Positions 1 through 8,686 of a stretch of 64,000 nt of DNA are shown in pieces. Made by a program: the position numbers and the translations under genes. Below the pieces are notes generated by a model, which did not search any database, had not been told where the DNA came from, and worked only from the letters and a program-made list of their open reading frames with translations. Numbering within the stretch: the stretch's first letter is position 1; every line of letters begins with the position of its first letter. Origin of the DNA: Candidatus Koribacter versatilis Ellin345 (GTDB lineage: Bacteria; Acidobacteriota; Terriglobia; Terriglobales; Acidobacteriaceae); NCBI RefSeq assembly GCF_000014005.1, contig NC_008009.1, positions 124,001 through 188,000 of the forward strand. Reading direction: 5' to 3'.

Positions 1-633
1 TACGTCGCGCTGGAGCCATTCATCACCCTAGGCGAACGCCTCGGCAGCCTGCTCGCGCAGCTCGCGGAATCGCGCTTCGAAGAAATCGGCATCCGCTACA
101 CCGGCCCGCTCGCCGACTGGAAGACCGAGCTCATCCGCAATGCCAGCATCAAGGGCATCCTGCAGCACACCACCGACGAGAGCGTGAACGTCATCAACGC
201 CAACTCCGTGGCTGAGACGCGCGGCATCCGTGTGCACGAGTCGAAGAAGGAGCACCCGTCGAGCGGCGCCGCCGCCAATGTGCTCGGCCTAACGGTCACG
301 ACGCCGAAGGGAACGCTCTCTGTACGAGGCACGGTGCTGCATGGCAATTCGCCGCGCCTGCTTTCGTTCGACAACATTGATGTGGAAGCCCCGCTCGAAG
401 GGACGTTGCTGGTCATTCGCAACCGCGATATCCCCGGCGTAGTAGGACGCGTCGGCACCATCCTCGGCGAGCACGAAGTCAACATCGCAAACTTCGCGCT
501 AGGCCGTCCCAGCGGCAACAGCGGCGGCAACGCCATCGCAGCGGTGCAGGTCGACGGCCCGCTGAAAGAGCCAGTCCTGCAACAGCTACGCCAGCAGAAA
601 GCGATCCTGGCTGCGAATGTAGTGCAGTTCTAG
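1..633 (+). CDS. serA: D-3-phosphoglycerate dehydrogenase, C-terminal part (5' end outside window)
   Basis: The frame is open from base 1, so the gene starts upstream of the window; about 210 residues are visible. These are the intervening (ASB-like) domain followed by a C-terminal ACT domain. The ACT domain shows the run LLVIRNRDIPGVVGRVG and the following NIANFALGR that are typical of serine-regulated SerA proteins. The full enzyme oxidises 3-phosphoglycerate to 3-phosphohydroxypyruvate, the first step of serine synthesis in the cytosol. The NAD-binding and catalytic domains lie outside, so activity cannot be judged here. A strong terminator follows 16 bases after the stop. Confidence 0.9.
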   Translation, partial: YVALEPFITLGERLGSLLAQLAESRFEEIGIRYTGPLADWKTELIRNASIKGILQHTTDESVNVINANSVAETRGIRVHESKKEHPSSGAAANVLGLTVTTPKGTLSVRGTVLHGNSPRLLSFDNIDVEAPLEGTLLVIRNRDIPGVVGRVGTILGEHEVNIANFALGRPSGNSGGNAIAAVQVDGPLKEPVLQQLRQQKAILAANVVQF

Positions 634-649
634 GTTTTGCAGTCTGGGT

Positions 650-690
650 GCCCCGTCCTTATCGCGAAGCGATAGGGCGGGGTTTTTCTT
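650..690 (+). terminator. Rho-independent terminator after serA
   Basis: A stem of about 14 pairs (CCCCGtCC then TATCGC pairing with GCGATA then GGcGGGG) closes a GAA loop and runs straight into TTTTTCTTT. Only one base is bulged. It sits just after the serA stop and before the convergent M50 gene. Confidence 0.85.
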
Positions 691-718
691 TGCCCAAATG
701 CCGAGCGGAAGCCCACTC

Positions 719-797
719 TGACTTTTTAGATTTGTATCAGGGCAACGCTTCAGCGCTGCCGACAAGCTGCTCAGAAGGAATGGGCTTTAGCCCCTGC
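719..797 (+). repeat. Composite two-hairpin intergenic element, copy 1
   Basis: A dyad GGCAACGCTTCAGCGCTGCC (741-760) is followed, after a 21-nt spacer, by GGGCTTTAGCCCC (782-794). The same order, with a spacer of similar size, recurs in reverse orientation at 27047-27102. It lies between the 3' ends of two convergent genes, a usual place for bacterial interspersed palindromes. Confidence 0.6.
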
Positions 798-1894
798 TAC
801 TCTTCCATCCTCTGCAATTTCCGCGACTCCGCCAGCAGCGCCATCGAATGCGTCAAATTCTGCATGGTTACGATGCCCACGAGGCGATCGCCATCCACCA
901 CCGGCACCAGGCTCAAGCCCTTGGTTCCGATGCGCCGGAAGATTGCTGCCAGCGTCTCGGACTTCTGTGCGATCTGGAAGCCTCGGTTCATCACGCCTTG
1001 CACATAGCCATTGCCGCCGCGCAGCGCATCGAGAATGCGTTGGCGCGAGATGACGCCGACCAGATCGCTGCCGCGAATCACCGGGAATTCGTCTTGCAAC
1101 GAGTGCACGGCCTTGTGCAGCGCGTCTTCAAGCGTGTCGGCTGAAGACAGCGTCGAGAAGTCCGTAAGCATGACCTCTTCAATCCGCACCGTCTCCAGCA
1201 CTGATTGGAAGATCGCAGTCCGATCTTCAATTTGCGCGCCGATAAACAGGAAGAAGCCGATCATCATCAGCCACGGCGCCCAGATCCCGGCGACCATGAA
1301 CAGCGCTGCGAAGGTCTGGCCGATCGTCACCGCCCGCCGCGTGGCCTGCACGTAGTCCATGCGTTGCGCATACCAGGAGCGAAGCACGCGCCCGCCGTCC
1401 ATGGGATACGCCGGCAGCAGATTAAACAGTCCGAGAAACAGGTTCGCCCACACGAAGCTCTTCGTCAGGTTCACCGGCGTAATCAGCGGCCGCGCGAGCA
1501 GGTTCATGTGCAACAGCCCGACGCAGGCAATCGCGGCGCCGATCCCTATCCCGAGATTGATCAGCGGTCCCGCAGCGCTGATGCGAATGTCGCGTGCCGC
1601 CGTCTGTCGCGTATGCGGCGCGTTGTCGTCCATGAACGTGATGCCGCCGATGGGCAGCAGCACAATGCCGCGCACCTTCACCCCGAGACGGATCGCGACC
1701 AGTGCATGCCCCAACTCATGCAGCACCACGGAGCCGAATACCAGGCCCACCAGCGCAAGTCCGCGCATTGCCAGCGCCGTTCCGTTCGCCGCCGACTGCG
1801 CAAACCACACGAACATCAGCAGGAAAAAGAACGTCAGGTGCAGTCGCACCTCGACGCCGAACAATCGCCCTATCGGAATGGACCAGCTTCGCAT
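797..1894 (-). CDS. Site-2 protease-like M50 metallopeptidase with CBS domains
   Basis: This is a membrane-embedded zinc protease of 365 residues. HELGH at residues 59-63 and NLLPAYPMDGG at about 158-168, with Asp166 as third zinc ligand, form the S2P active site inside a six-segment membrane domain. Two CBS modules follow (about 235-360); in this subgroup they are thought to bind an adenine nucleotide and tune activity. The family cleaves substrates within the membrane, often anti-sigma factors, but nothing nearby names the substrate. The gene is convergent with serA and divergent from rsmD. The start at MRSWSIPIGRLFG matches the usual N-terminus of the family. Confidence 0.88.
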   Translation of the reverse strand: MRSWSIPIGRLFGVEVRLHLTFFFLLMFVWFAQSAANGTALAMRGLALVGLVFGSVVLHELGHALVAIRLGVKVRGIVLLPIGGITFMDDNAPHTRQTAARDIRISAAGPLINLGIGIGAAIACVGLLHMNLLARPLITPVNLTKSFVWANLFLGLFNLLPAYPMDGGRVLRSWYAQRMDYVQATRRAVTIGQTFAALFMVAGIWAPWLMMIGFFLFIGAQIEDRTAIFQSVLETVRIEEVMLTDFSTLSSADTLEDALHKAVHSLQDEFPVIRGSDLVGVISRQRILDALRGGNGYVQGVMNRGFQIAQKSETLAAIFRRIGTKGLSLVPVVDGDRLVGIVTMQNLTHSMALLAESRKLQRMEE

Positions 1895-1986
1895 GATAGA
1901 AAAGGGAGCCGGTTCCCCAGCCCCTGCTCACATTCTATACACTTCTTAGACGCGACAAGCCGAGGCCAGGTTCCACCCAGTTCTGT

Positions 1987-2547
1987 ATGCGGATCATCTC
2001 CGGGAAATTTCGCAGCCGTTCGTTGAAGACGCCGCAAGGCATGGACGTCCGCCCATCCTCCGACCGCCTCCGCGAAACGTTGTTCAACGTCCTCGCCTCC
2101 GGCTACCAACTCGAAGACTCCCGCTGGATCGATTTATTTGCCGGAACTGGTGCTGTCGGACTGGAAGCTCTCAGCCGCGGTGCTGGATACATCTACTTTG
2201 TGGAGAAAGCGCCGAAGATCGCGCGCATTACGCAGGAGAACGTGAAAAGTCTTGATGCGCAAGATCAAGCCGAGGTTCTTACCAGCGATGCCAACGCAGG
2301 ATTGCGCCAATTGGAGGGAATCGATCCGGTGGACTATGTATTTCTCGATCCGCCGTATCGCGAAGAGGGCGCGTATCTCGGAGTGCTGCGAATTCTCAGC
2401 GACTCTCCGCTGCTCAAGCCAAGCGCGATCGTCATCGCCGAACACACCAAGCACTTCGATCCCGGCGACGGCGTCGGTGCACTCCAGCGCTACCGCTCGC
2501 TGAAGCAGGGCGACGCCGTGCTGAGCTTCTATCGCCGAGCTACATAA
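1987..2547 (+). CDS. rsmD: 16S rRNA (guanine(966)-N2)-methyltransferase
   Basis: The protein has 186 residues, the normal length for RsmD, which methylates G966 of 16S rRNA in the assembled 30S subunit using S-adenosylmethionine. The N-terminus MRIISGKFRSR and the stretch RPSSDRLRETLFN are family signatures. The SAM loop DLFAGTGAVG is at residues 49-58 and the catalytic DPPY at 121-124. The stop codon overlaps the end of the convergent gene by 8 bases. In many bacteria coaD follows rsmD; it does not here. Confidence 0.93.
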   Translation: MRIISGKFRSRSLKTPQGMDVRPSSDRLRETLFNVLASGYQLEDSRWIDLFAGTGAVGLEALSRGAGYIYFVEKAPKIARITQENVKSLDAQDQAEVLTSDANAGLRQLEGIDPVDYVFLDPPYREEGAYLGVLRILSDSPLLKPSAIVIAEHTKHFDPGDGVGALQRYRSLKQGDAVLSFYRRAT

Positions 2548-3106
2548 TGAAGTCGCGTGTCTTCCCGATGATCGGGTGGTGCATCTCCTGAAGGTCGTTC
2601 TTCACGCAGTTCAGGCCGTAAACGCAGCTCTCGAATTCCTTCGACAACTTTGCAAACAGTGGCGCCACCTTGGCGTATTCGAAGTGCTCAAACTTCGAAA
2701 CGATGTAATAGCTCTCCTTGCCGGCCTTCATGAAGTCAATCATGTTCTCCAGCCGCTGCTTGCGGAGACGAACGTGATTAATGCTCTCCGGAAACATGCC
2801 GCTGAAGAACAGCGTGTAGTCGCCGATATGTTTCCGCACCTGGCGTTCGCGATCGAACGACGACGCCGGTCCATAGATCGGATCGCTCTCAAGCAGCATT
2901 TCGCCGACATCCTGGATCGGCTTGCCCTCCGCGTTCTTCACGCGGAACAGGTTCTCGGCATCGGCAAATTCCGCCAGCATCGCCGCGACGTACTCTTTCA
3001 CGTCCGGATCGCGCAGCCCGATGTCTTCATCGAAATGCCGGTCCACAAGGTTAAGGAACATCTCCTGCAAAGGTCGAGAATCTGCTAGTTGGCCCACTTT
3101 CATCAC
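2540..3106 (-). CDS. Conserved hypothetical protein, soluble, 188 aa
   Basis: I do not recognise a named domain. The predicted protein is soluble, acidic to neutral and mostly helical, with no signal peptide or membrane segment. It contains two cysteines close together (about residues 166 and 171, CVYGLNC) and several Asp/Glu-His combinations, for example VDRHFDED near the start. The frame opens with GTG at 3106 immediately followed by ATG at 3103; either could be the start. It overlaps the 3' end of rsmD tail to tail by 8 bases. The full-length frame and non-repetitive composition argue for a real gene. Confidence 0.65.
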   Translation of the reverse strand: MMKVGQLADSRPLQEMFLNLVDRHFDEDIGLRDPDVKEYVAAMLAEFADAENLFRVKNAEGKPIQDVGEMLLESDPIYGPASSFDRERQVRKHIGDYTLFFSGMFPESINHVRLRKQRLENMIDFMKAGKESYYIVSKFEHFEYAKVAPLFAKLSKEFESCVYGLNCVKNDLQEMHHPIIGKTRDFIM

Positions 3107-3363
3107 CCCACTTCAAGAACGTTGACGGGAGAGATACCGCGATTCCCTCCTCGCCGCAAGTGCACTTTTTGATGAGCCCCATCAAATTCTTCGATGTCGG
3201 CTCCAGCCACTCGCTTGCTGTGGAGTTAGAACACTGCTCCCGCTCGCATAGTTGCTGCTGATTTTGCTACTTTGGTGGACAACGTTTTCCGCTGGCAGTC
3301 TCCTGCCTCGAGTGACAACAAAATGCATCGCGAACCAAATGCGGTAATCTTGAGCTTCGCCTC

Positions 3364-4707
3364 ATGACCTACGAAACCGCTGTCGAAGCGCTCTACCAGC
3401 TCGGCCACGAGCTCGCGGGCACGCCCTCGCACAAGTTCGATCTCGCACACATGCGCGTGCTCCTCGACGCCCTCGCGCATCCCGAACGCCGCTTCGCCAG
3501 CGTGCTCATTGCGGGCACCAACGGCAAAGGTTCCACCGCCGCCACGTTGTCTTCGATCCTTCTCGCCGCCGGATACAAGACCGGCCTCTACACTTCGCCG
3601 CACCTCGTCAAGATCAACGAACGATTCCGCATCAACGGCTCGCAGGTCAATGACGCCGAATTTACCGCCGCTTACGAGCACGTCGAAACCCTCGCCAGCG
3701 CACTGGTCGAGACCAAAGCGCTCCCGTGGCATCCCAGCTTTTTCGAGATGCTCACCGCCATGGCCTTCGAACTCTTCGCGCGCGCCGGAATCCAGATCGC
3801 GGTGCTCGAAGTCGGCATGGGCGGCCGCCTCGACGCAACCAACGTCGTCGAGCCGCTGATCTCGGTCATCGCCGACATCTCGCTCGATCACCAGAAATTT
3901 CTCGGCAACACCATCGCCGAAATCGCCGCCGAAAAAGCCGGCATCATCAAGCCCAACGGCACCGTCGTCACGCTGCCGCAGCATCCCGCCGCCAACGACG
4001 TCATCGGCCACGCGATCCTCGATCATCAAGCCAAGGGCATCAGTGCGGTGAAGCACATGCCGCCGATGGCGCCCGGCTCCGCGGATTATCGCGATGTCGA
4101 AGGCCGCAACCGCTATCCGCTCGAAGTGATGAACGAAATCATCGAAGTTAACTCCCCGCTTCCCGGACGCCACCAGCTCCGCAACCTGGCGCTCGCCATC
4201 ACCACCGCAGAAGAACTAGCGCGCTTCGGATTCCCCGTTACGTCGAAACAGATCGAGCAAGGCATTCGCGAAACCCGCTGGGCCGGCCGCTTCCAGGTAA
4301 TCTCCGCCGAAAAGAATGCCCTAAAACGCGAGTTGATCTTCGATGTCGCCCACAACCCCGACGGCGCCTGGGCACTCCGCTCCGCATTATCCGACAAGAT
4401 CGCTGAGCGTCCGCTAACCCTCGTCTTCGGCGCCATGCACGACAAGGCCTTCCGCGAGATGGTGCAGATCCTCTTCCCCACCGCCCAGCAAGTCATCGTG
4501 ACGCAAGCCAAGAATCCCCGTGCCGCCACCACCGCCGAACTCGCCGAAGTTGCCAAGGAAGTTGGAACCGAAGTCGTCCAATGCGCCAGTGTCGAAGCCG
4601 CGGTTCACAAGGCCCCTGAGCTTACGGCGGAAAATGGCGTGATCGTCGTAACCGGCTCCATCTTCGTCGTTGGCGAAGCCATGAACGCGCTTCAGGTAGA
4701 AACCTAA
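3364..4707 (+). CDS. folC: Bifunctional folylpolyglutamate synthase/dihydrofolate synthase
   Basis: The protein has 447 residues and belongs to the Mur ligase superfamily. It adds glutamate to dihydropteroate and folates at the cost of ATP. The P-loop AGTNGKGST is at residues 50-58, followed by the TSPHL stretch typical of FolC, EVGMGGRLDATN near 148-160, and the DVAHNPDG motif near 327-334 of the C-terminal domain. It appears to head a run of five same-strand genes reaching about 8.0 kb. The 257 bases before it (3107-3363) hold no gene that I can see; accD, the common neighbour of folC elsewhere, is absent. Confidence 0.93.
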   Translation: MTYETAVEALYQLGHELAGTPSHKFDLAHMRVLLDALAHPERRFASVLIAGTNGKGSTAATLSSILLAAGYKTGLYTSPHLVKINERFRINGSQVNDAEFTAAYEHVETLASALVETKALPWHPSFFEMLTAMAFELFARAGIQIAVLEVGMGGRLDATNVVEPLISVIADISLDHQKFLGNTIAEIAAEKAGIIKPNGTVVTLPQHPAANDVIGHAILDHQAKGISAVKHMPPMAPGSADYRDVEGRNRYPLEVMNEIIEVNSPLPGRHQLRNLALAITTAEELARFGFPVTSKQIEQGIRETRWAGRFQVISAEKNALKRELIFDVAHNPDGAWALRSALSDKIAERPLTLVFGAMHDKAFREMVQILFPTAQQVIVTQAKNPRAATTAELAEVAKEVGTEVVQCASVEAAVHKAPELTAENGVIVVTGSIFVVGEAMNALQVET

Positions 4708-4768
4708 ACCTCTCGCTGTGCGGACATTCTCCGCCCGCCCCTTTCGCTGCGATAATCTATTTCAAGCG

Positions 4769-5578
4769 ATGCCTGCCTTGCTAAGCCGGTTACGGTCCTA
4801 TTTCTTCTATGTCCCGATGGTGTATCTCTACACCGCGATCATGGGCGCAGGCTCGCTCATCTCCTCGCTCTTCGATCGCGACGGCCGCATCCAGCACTGG
4901 TTCGCGCGCACCTGGTCGAAGATGATCCTCGGCACCGCCAGCTGTCCCGTCACCATCATCAATCCTGAAAAGCTCTACGTCGGCGGCGCCGCGGTGTATG
5001 TCGTCAACCATCTCTCCGCGTTCGACATTCCCACCCTCTACGCCGCGCTGCCCTTCCAGTTCCGCATCATGGCGAAGAAAGAACTCTTCCGCTACCCCGT
5101 GCTCGGCTGGCATCTTTCGCGCTCCGGGCAAATCCCCATCGAACGCGAGAACGCACGTGCCTCGCTCAAGAGCCTGATGAAGGCCAGCGACACGCTGAAG
5201 GCCGGCACCTCCATGGTCGTCTTCCCCGAGGGTGGACGCTCGCCCAATGGCCAGCTCCAGCCCTTCCTCGGCGGATCGTTTTACGTCGCCATCAAGGCGC
5301 AGAAGCCCATCGTGCCCATGGCGCTCATCGGCACCTACGAAGCGTTGCCGATGAACAGTTTCCACATCCGTCCGCGCGCGTTCCAACTTGTCATTGGCGA
5401 TGCCATCTCCACTGCCGGCTACGCTCCGCGAGAGATGGATAAACTCGCCGCGCTTGCGGAAGACGCAGTCGCTGAGTTGTACTATTCCCGCTCGACGATC
5501 GAGCGCCCGGCCACCGAGCCGGCAGACGAAGCCCTGCGCCACGCGCAACTCACGGAATCTCCCGAGGGACAAGGATGA
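4769..5578 (+). CDS. plsC: 1-acyl-sn-glycerol-3-phosphate acyltransferase
   Basis: This enzyme adds the second acyl chain to lysophosphatidic acid at the inner membrane. The acyltransferase motifs are in place: NHLSAFD (H81...D86, the HX4D pair) and FPEGGRS at 152-158. An N-terminal hydrophobic segment covers about residues 10-32. The frame is open from a GTG at 4718, but the ATG at 4769 gives the usual N-terminus, and the extra 17 residues look non-homologous. The TGA stop overlaps the next ATG by four bases (ATGA), so translation is probably coupled. The C-terminal 25 residues are variable. Confidence 0.9.
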   Translation: MPALLSRLRSYFFYVPMVYLYTAIMGAGSLISSLFDRDGRIQHWFARTWSKMILGTASCPVTIINPEKLYVGGAAVYVVNHLSAFDIPTLYAALPFQFRIMAKKELFRYPVLGWHLSRSGQIPIERENARASLKSLMKASDTLKAGTSMVVFPEGGRSPNGQLQPFLGGSFYVAIKAQKPIVPMALIGTYEALPMNSFHIRPRAFQLVIGDAISTAGYAPREMDKLAALAEDAVAELYYSRSTIERPATEPADEALRHAQLTESPEGQG

Positions 5579-6342
5579 GTTCCACTAAGCCACGCATCGC
5601 CATCCCCGAGCCGCATTCCTCGCGCCAATACACCGGCAAGCGCCTGCAGGATTACGTCGCTCCCATCGAAGCCGCAGGTGGCGAAGCGGTCATCATCGAA
5701 CTGGCACTCCCGTCGGCTGAGCAGGCGCACCGAATGAAATCCTGCGATGCGGTGCTCCTCCCCGGCAGCCCAGCCGATCTCGATCCCGAAAAGTACGGCG
5801 AGGTAAAAGACCCGCATACCGCTGCCGCCGATGTCGCGCGCGACAACGCTGACGAACTCCTGCTGCAAGATGCCTACAACATGCGCAAGCCGGTGTTCGG
5901 CATTTGCTACGGCGTGCAATCGCTCAACGTCTGGCGGACCGGCTCCCTCGTGCAGCACATAGAGAGCAAGATTGCGCACGAAGTGAAGCACGAAGCCCGC
6001 GCGCACACCGTAGAGGTCAAGCCCGCAACCATGCTCGCAAAGATCGCCGCTGAAGCCGAGCCGAACGTTGCAGAGCATTGGGTGAACTCGTCGCACCATC
6101 AGTCGCTCGCCACCCTCGGCGATGGTCTTCAACTCGCAGCAACGTCGCCGCACGATGGCGTCGTTGAAGCTGTCGAAGGCACTGCGCCCGACCAGTGGGT
6201 GCTCGGCGTGCAATGGCATCCTGAGCGCACGTACAAAGAAGACAAATTCTCTCGCCTGCTCTTCGAGCGCTTCCTCGCCGAAGCCCGGCGCTGGCACGAA
6301 CAATTCGCCGCAAAGAAAAACGACTTCGAGGCGGTGCGATAA
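5575..6342 (+). CDS. Class I glutamine amidotransferase-like gamma-glutamyl hydrolase (peptidase C26 type)
   Basis: The protein has 255 residues, of the gamma-glutamyl-GABA hydrolase (PuuD) type. The nucleophile elbow FGICYGVQ puts the catalytic cysteine at 111, and VQWHPE supplies His215 and Glu217. PuuD cleaves gamma-glutamyl-GABA in putrescine breakdown, but the family also includes hydrolases of other gamma-glutamyl compounds. Sitting in a cluster with folC, a role on gamma-glutamyl folates is conceivable but only inferred. It overlaps plsC by four bases and abuts the next gene with no gap (TAA directly followed by ATG). Confidence 0.85.
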   Translation: MSSTKPRIAIPEPHSSRQYTGKRLQDYVAPIEAAGGEAVIIELALPSAEQAHRMKSCDAVLLPGSPADLDPEKYGEVKDPHTAAADVARDNADELLLQDAYNMRKPVFGICYGVQSLNVWRTGSLVQHIESKIAHEVKHEARAHTVEVKPATMLAKIAAEAEPNVAEHWVNSSHHQSLATLGDGLQLAATSPHDGVVEAVEGTAPDQWVLGVQWHPERTYKEDKFSRLLFERFLAEARRWHEQFAAKKNDFEAVR

Positions 6343-7113
6343 ATGTCCGTTCCCATGTCCTTAAACGGCAAAGTAGCGCTCGTCACCGGAGGCTCACGCG
6401 GTATCGGCGCCGCCATCGTGCGTCTCTTCGTGCAGGCCGGCGCGAAAGTCGTCTTCAACTATCAGCGCGCCGCCGACGCCGCCAACCAGCTCGTCGCAGA
6501 ACTCGGTGTTGACCATTGCTTCGCGGTCCAGGCTGATCTCAGCAACATCGCCTCGGCTGGGCCGCTGGTGGAAGCCGCCGTCGCCAAGTTCGGTGCCGTC
6601 GACATCATGGTCGCCAACCACGGCCTGTGGCCGCCCGAAGATATCCCCATCAACGAGATCCCCGACGAGCACTGGCGCAACACGCTCTCCATCAATCTCG
6701 ATTCCGTCTTCGGCCTCATCAAGCACACCGTCGCGCAAATGAAGCAGCAGGGCCGCGGCGGCCACATCGTGCTGATCAGTTCCACCTCCGGCCAACGCGG
6801 CGAGGCTTTCCACGTGGACTATTCCGCGTCCAAAGGCGCGCTTATCTCCATGACCAAGGGCCTGGCAACCGAGCTGGCTCGCTACGGAATCTACGTGAAC
6901 GCGGTCGCGCCCGGGTGGGTTAATACCGATATGTCCGCGTCAACCCTGGTCGATCCCAAGGCCGACGCCCTGATCTACCAGCAGATTCCTCTCGGCCGCG
7001 TCGGTAAGCCGGAAGAGATCGCCGCGCCGGTGCTGTTCCTCTGTACCCCGATGGCCGGCTTCATCACCGGCGAAATATTTAACGTGAACGGTGGGGCCGT
7101 GCTCGTCGGATAA
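6343..7113 (+). CDS. Short-chain dehydrogenase/reductase, FabG-like
   Basis: A classical SDR of 256 residues. The Rossmann signature TGGSRGIG is at 15-22, and the catalytic set is Ser146/147, Tyr160 and Lys164 (YSASK). The usual NNAG is replaced by ANHG at 91-94. Arg and Tyr after the second beta strand fit NADP(H) preference, but this is inference. The C-terminal VNGGAVLVG is usual for FabG-type enzymes. The substrate cannot be read from sequence; a 3-oxoacyl-ACP or glucose-type substrate is equally possible. It is immediately adjacent to the amidotransferase gene. Confidence 0.88.
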   Translation: MSVPMSLNGKVALVTGGSRGIGAAIVRLFVQAGAKVVFNYQRAADAANQLVAELGVDHCFAVQADLSNIASAGPLVEAAVAKFGAVDIMVANHGLWPPEDIPINEIPDEHWRNTLSINLDSVFGLIKHTVAQMKQQGRGGHIVLISSTSGQRGEAFHVDYSASKGALISMTKGLATELARYGIYVNAVAPGWVNTDMSASTLVDPKADALIYQQIPLGRVGKPEEIAAPVLFLCTPMAGFITGEIFNVNGGAVLVG

Positions 7114-7139
7114 TTCCAATTTGCGGTCGTGAACGTCTA

Positions 7140-8033
7140 ATGAAGCAGATGATCCAGAAGCTCCTTCCCTTCCTGCTGCTGCTCGCCGCGGCTTCGGCGC
7201 AAACTGCGCCTGCAACCACTCCCGCTCCCGCCGCGACGCCGGCCACTACCGCGGCCTCCAACGACTGGCTCCCCAAACTTACCGGCGACGAAGACGCAAC
7301 CGTCAAGAAAGCCCGCACCCTGCTCACCCAGATGATCGAGGCCCTCGGTGGCGACAACTACATGAACGTCACCACCATCGAGCAGACGGGCATAACCTAC
7401 AGCTTTTACAACGGCAAGCCCAACAGCTTGGGCATCGAATTCCACCGCCTCTTCAAGTTCCCTGACAAAGAGCGCCTCGAACTCACCAAGCAGCGCGACG
7501 TCATCTACATCGAGAACGCCGACGTGGGATACGAAATCACCTATAAGGGCACGGCCATTCAGGAACCGAGCTCCTGGCGCGAATACGTCGGCCGTCGCAA
7601 TTATTCGCTCGAAAACCTCCTGCACGTCTGGTTGAAGGAGCCTGGAACCCAGATCTATTACGAAGGCTCCGCGATTGCCGAACAGCGCATGACCGAGGTC
7701 GTCACCGTGATGAACGTCCACAACGAAACTGCGTCCATCTACATCGACCAGAACTCGCACCTGCCGGTGAAGAAGTCGTTCACTTACCGCAGCGTGCTCG
7801 ACAAGCAGAAGGACACCGAAGGCGAGATCTACGGCAACTGGCGCATGGAAGGCCCGCTCAACACGCCGCACAGCATCGTCCGCACCCACAATGGCGACTA
7901 CACCAACCAGCGCTTCATCCGCAACGTTACCTACAACGCGCCGATGGCAGATTCCTTGTTCGAAGCGAAACCGACCTACGATCCCTACGTTTTGGAACGC
8001 AAGCTCGACACGCGGGAACATCCGAAGAAGTAA
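7140..8033 (+). CDS. Secreted protein, outer-membrane lipoprotein-sorting (LolA/LolB-like) type, uncharacterised
   Basis: The protein has 297 residues. A Sec signal peptide (MKQMIQKLLPFLLLLAAASAQ) is followed by a low-complexity Ala/Pro/Thr linker (about 20-40). The mature part is rich in beta strands and includes IYIDQNSHLPVKKSF, reminiscent of periplasmic LolA-like half-barrels in which a residue pair of this kind precedes the last strands. It is a common acidobacterial protein type with unknown function. It starts 26 bases after the SDR gene and is probably its last operon partner. No catalytic motif is visible. Confidence 0.65.
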   Translation: MKQMIQKLLPFLLLLAAASAQTAPATTPAPAATPATTAASNDWLPKLTGDEDATVKKARTLLTQMIEALGGDNYMNVTTIEQTGITYSFYNGKPNSLGIEFHRLFKFPDKERLELTKQRDVIYIENADVGYEITYKGTAIQEPSSWREYVGRRNYSLENLLHVWLKEPGTQIYYEGSAIAEQRMTEVVTVMNVHNETASIYIDQNSHLPVKKSFTYRSVLDKQKDTEGEIYGNWRMEGPLNTPHSIVRTHNGDYTNQRFIRNVTYNAPMADSLFEAKPTYDPYVLERKLDTREHPKK

Positions 8034-8296
8034 ACCTCACTTTTCTGCTTTATCTCCTCGTCTGTCCCATCACTGGCGGTTGCGACTGCTGACCATATCT
8101 CGCGTGACGATCATCACGTCCACGGGTGCTGGTCGTCACAGCCTATCCCCTCGCCCTCCGATACTGTGCTCCATGTGGGGATCACCCGAAGTTTCCACCT
8201 CCCGCCGCCCACAATGGCCGGCCACAGGACACGTGTCCCCAAACACCACCGTTTCTCTTCCTCGCGTAAGCCCACGCTACCGTCTCCCATTCCGCT

Positions 8297-8360
8297 ACCC
8301 TCTCTTGTCATCCAGAGGAGGGCGCCAGCCCGACGTGGGATCTGCTGTTCTGCCGTGCGG
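8297..8360 (+). repeat. Interspersed repeat family 1, copy A
   Basis: It begins CTCTTGTCATCCAGAGGAGG and ends GTGGGATCTGCTGTTCTGCC. It shares the GTCATCC...GGATCTGCTGTTCT frame with copies B-D. Copy C (8484-8545) is nearly identical over its whole length. Confidence 0.7.
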
Positions 8361-8393
8361 GCAGCCCACACCAATCTCTCCCCCGCACCACCT

Positions 8394-8444
8394 TCTCCTG
8401 TCATCCTCGAGGCGCGTCCGTCGCGCCGAAGGATCTGCTGTTCT
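8394..8444 (+). repeat. Interspersed repeat family 1, copy B
   Basis: It begins TCCTGTCATCCTCGAGGCGC and ends GAAGGATCTGCTGTTCT. The ends match copies A and C, while the middle is a different G+C-rich palindrome. Confidence 0.65.
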
Positions 8445-8483
8445 ACTTGGCGTAAGCCGACCCCACAGCCTCCGTCTTCACTA

Positions 8484-8545
8484 CTCTCTCTTGTCATCCA
8501 GAGGAGGGCGTCAGCCCGACGTGGGATCTGTTGTTCTGCCGTGCG
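8484..8545 (+). repeat. Interspersed repeat family 1, copy C
   Basis: This is almost a perfect second copy of 8297-8360: CTCTTGTCATCCAGAGGAGG ... GTGGGATCTGTTGTTCTGCC, with only two or three base changes. Confidence 0.7.
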
Positions 8546-8686
8546 CCAGCCAGCGCCACCCTAACTCCTTCCCCCTCAATATTTTCCCCGTAACCCCCGC
8601 GCCCTCAATATTTTGCGCGGAAAACACCCTCTAACCTTCAGAAAACAAAGAACCGCTTCCCCCGGTAGGGGTACCAAGGAGTTAAC

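Larger units (their letters stand above)
8034..8686. other. 653-bp gap without a credible gene, filled with repeats
   Basis: No frame here looks coding: the open frames are Pro/Ser/Arg-rich and read through the repeats. The gap contains three copies of an interspersed repeat (listed separately) in T/C-rich filler. The last 40 bases carry a good ribosome-binding site (CAAGGAG, 7 bases before the ATG at 8687). Confidence 0.6.

Noticed and set aside
3226-4173. A 315-codon minus-strand open frame opposite folC
   Set aside because: It is antisense to conserved FolC motifs, and its own sequence is Gly/Asp/Arg-rich without domain features.
5575-6342. A dedicated folate gamma-glutamyl hydrolase function for the amidotransferase-like gene
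   Set aside because: Only its position near folC hints at this. The protein motifs fit the general PuuD/peptidase C26 family, so no specific function is claimed.
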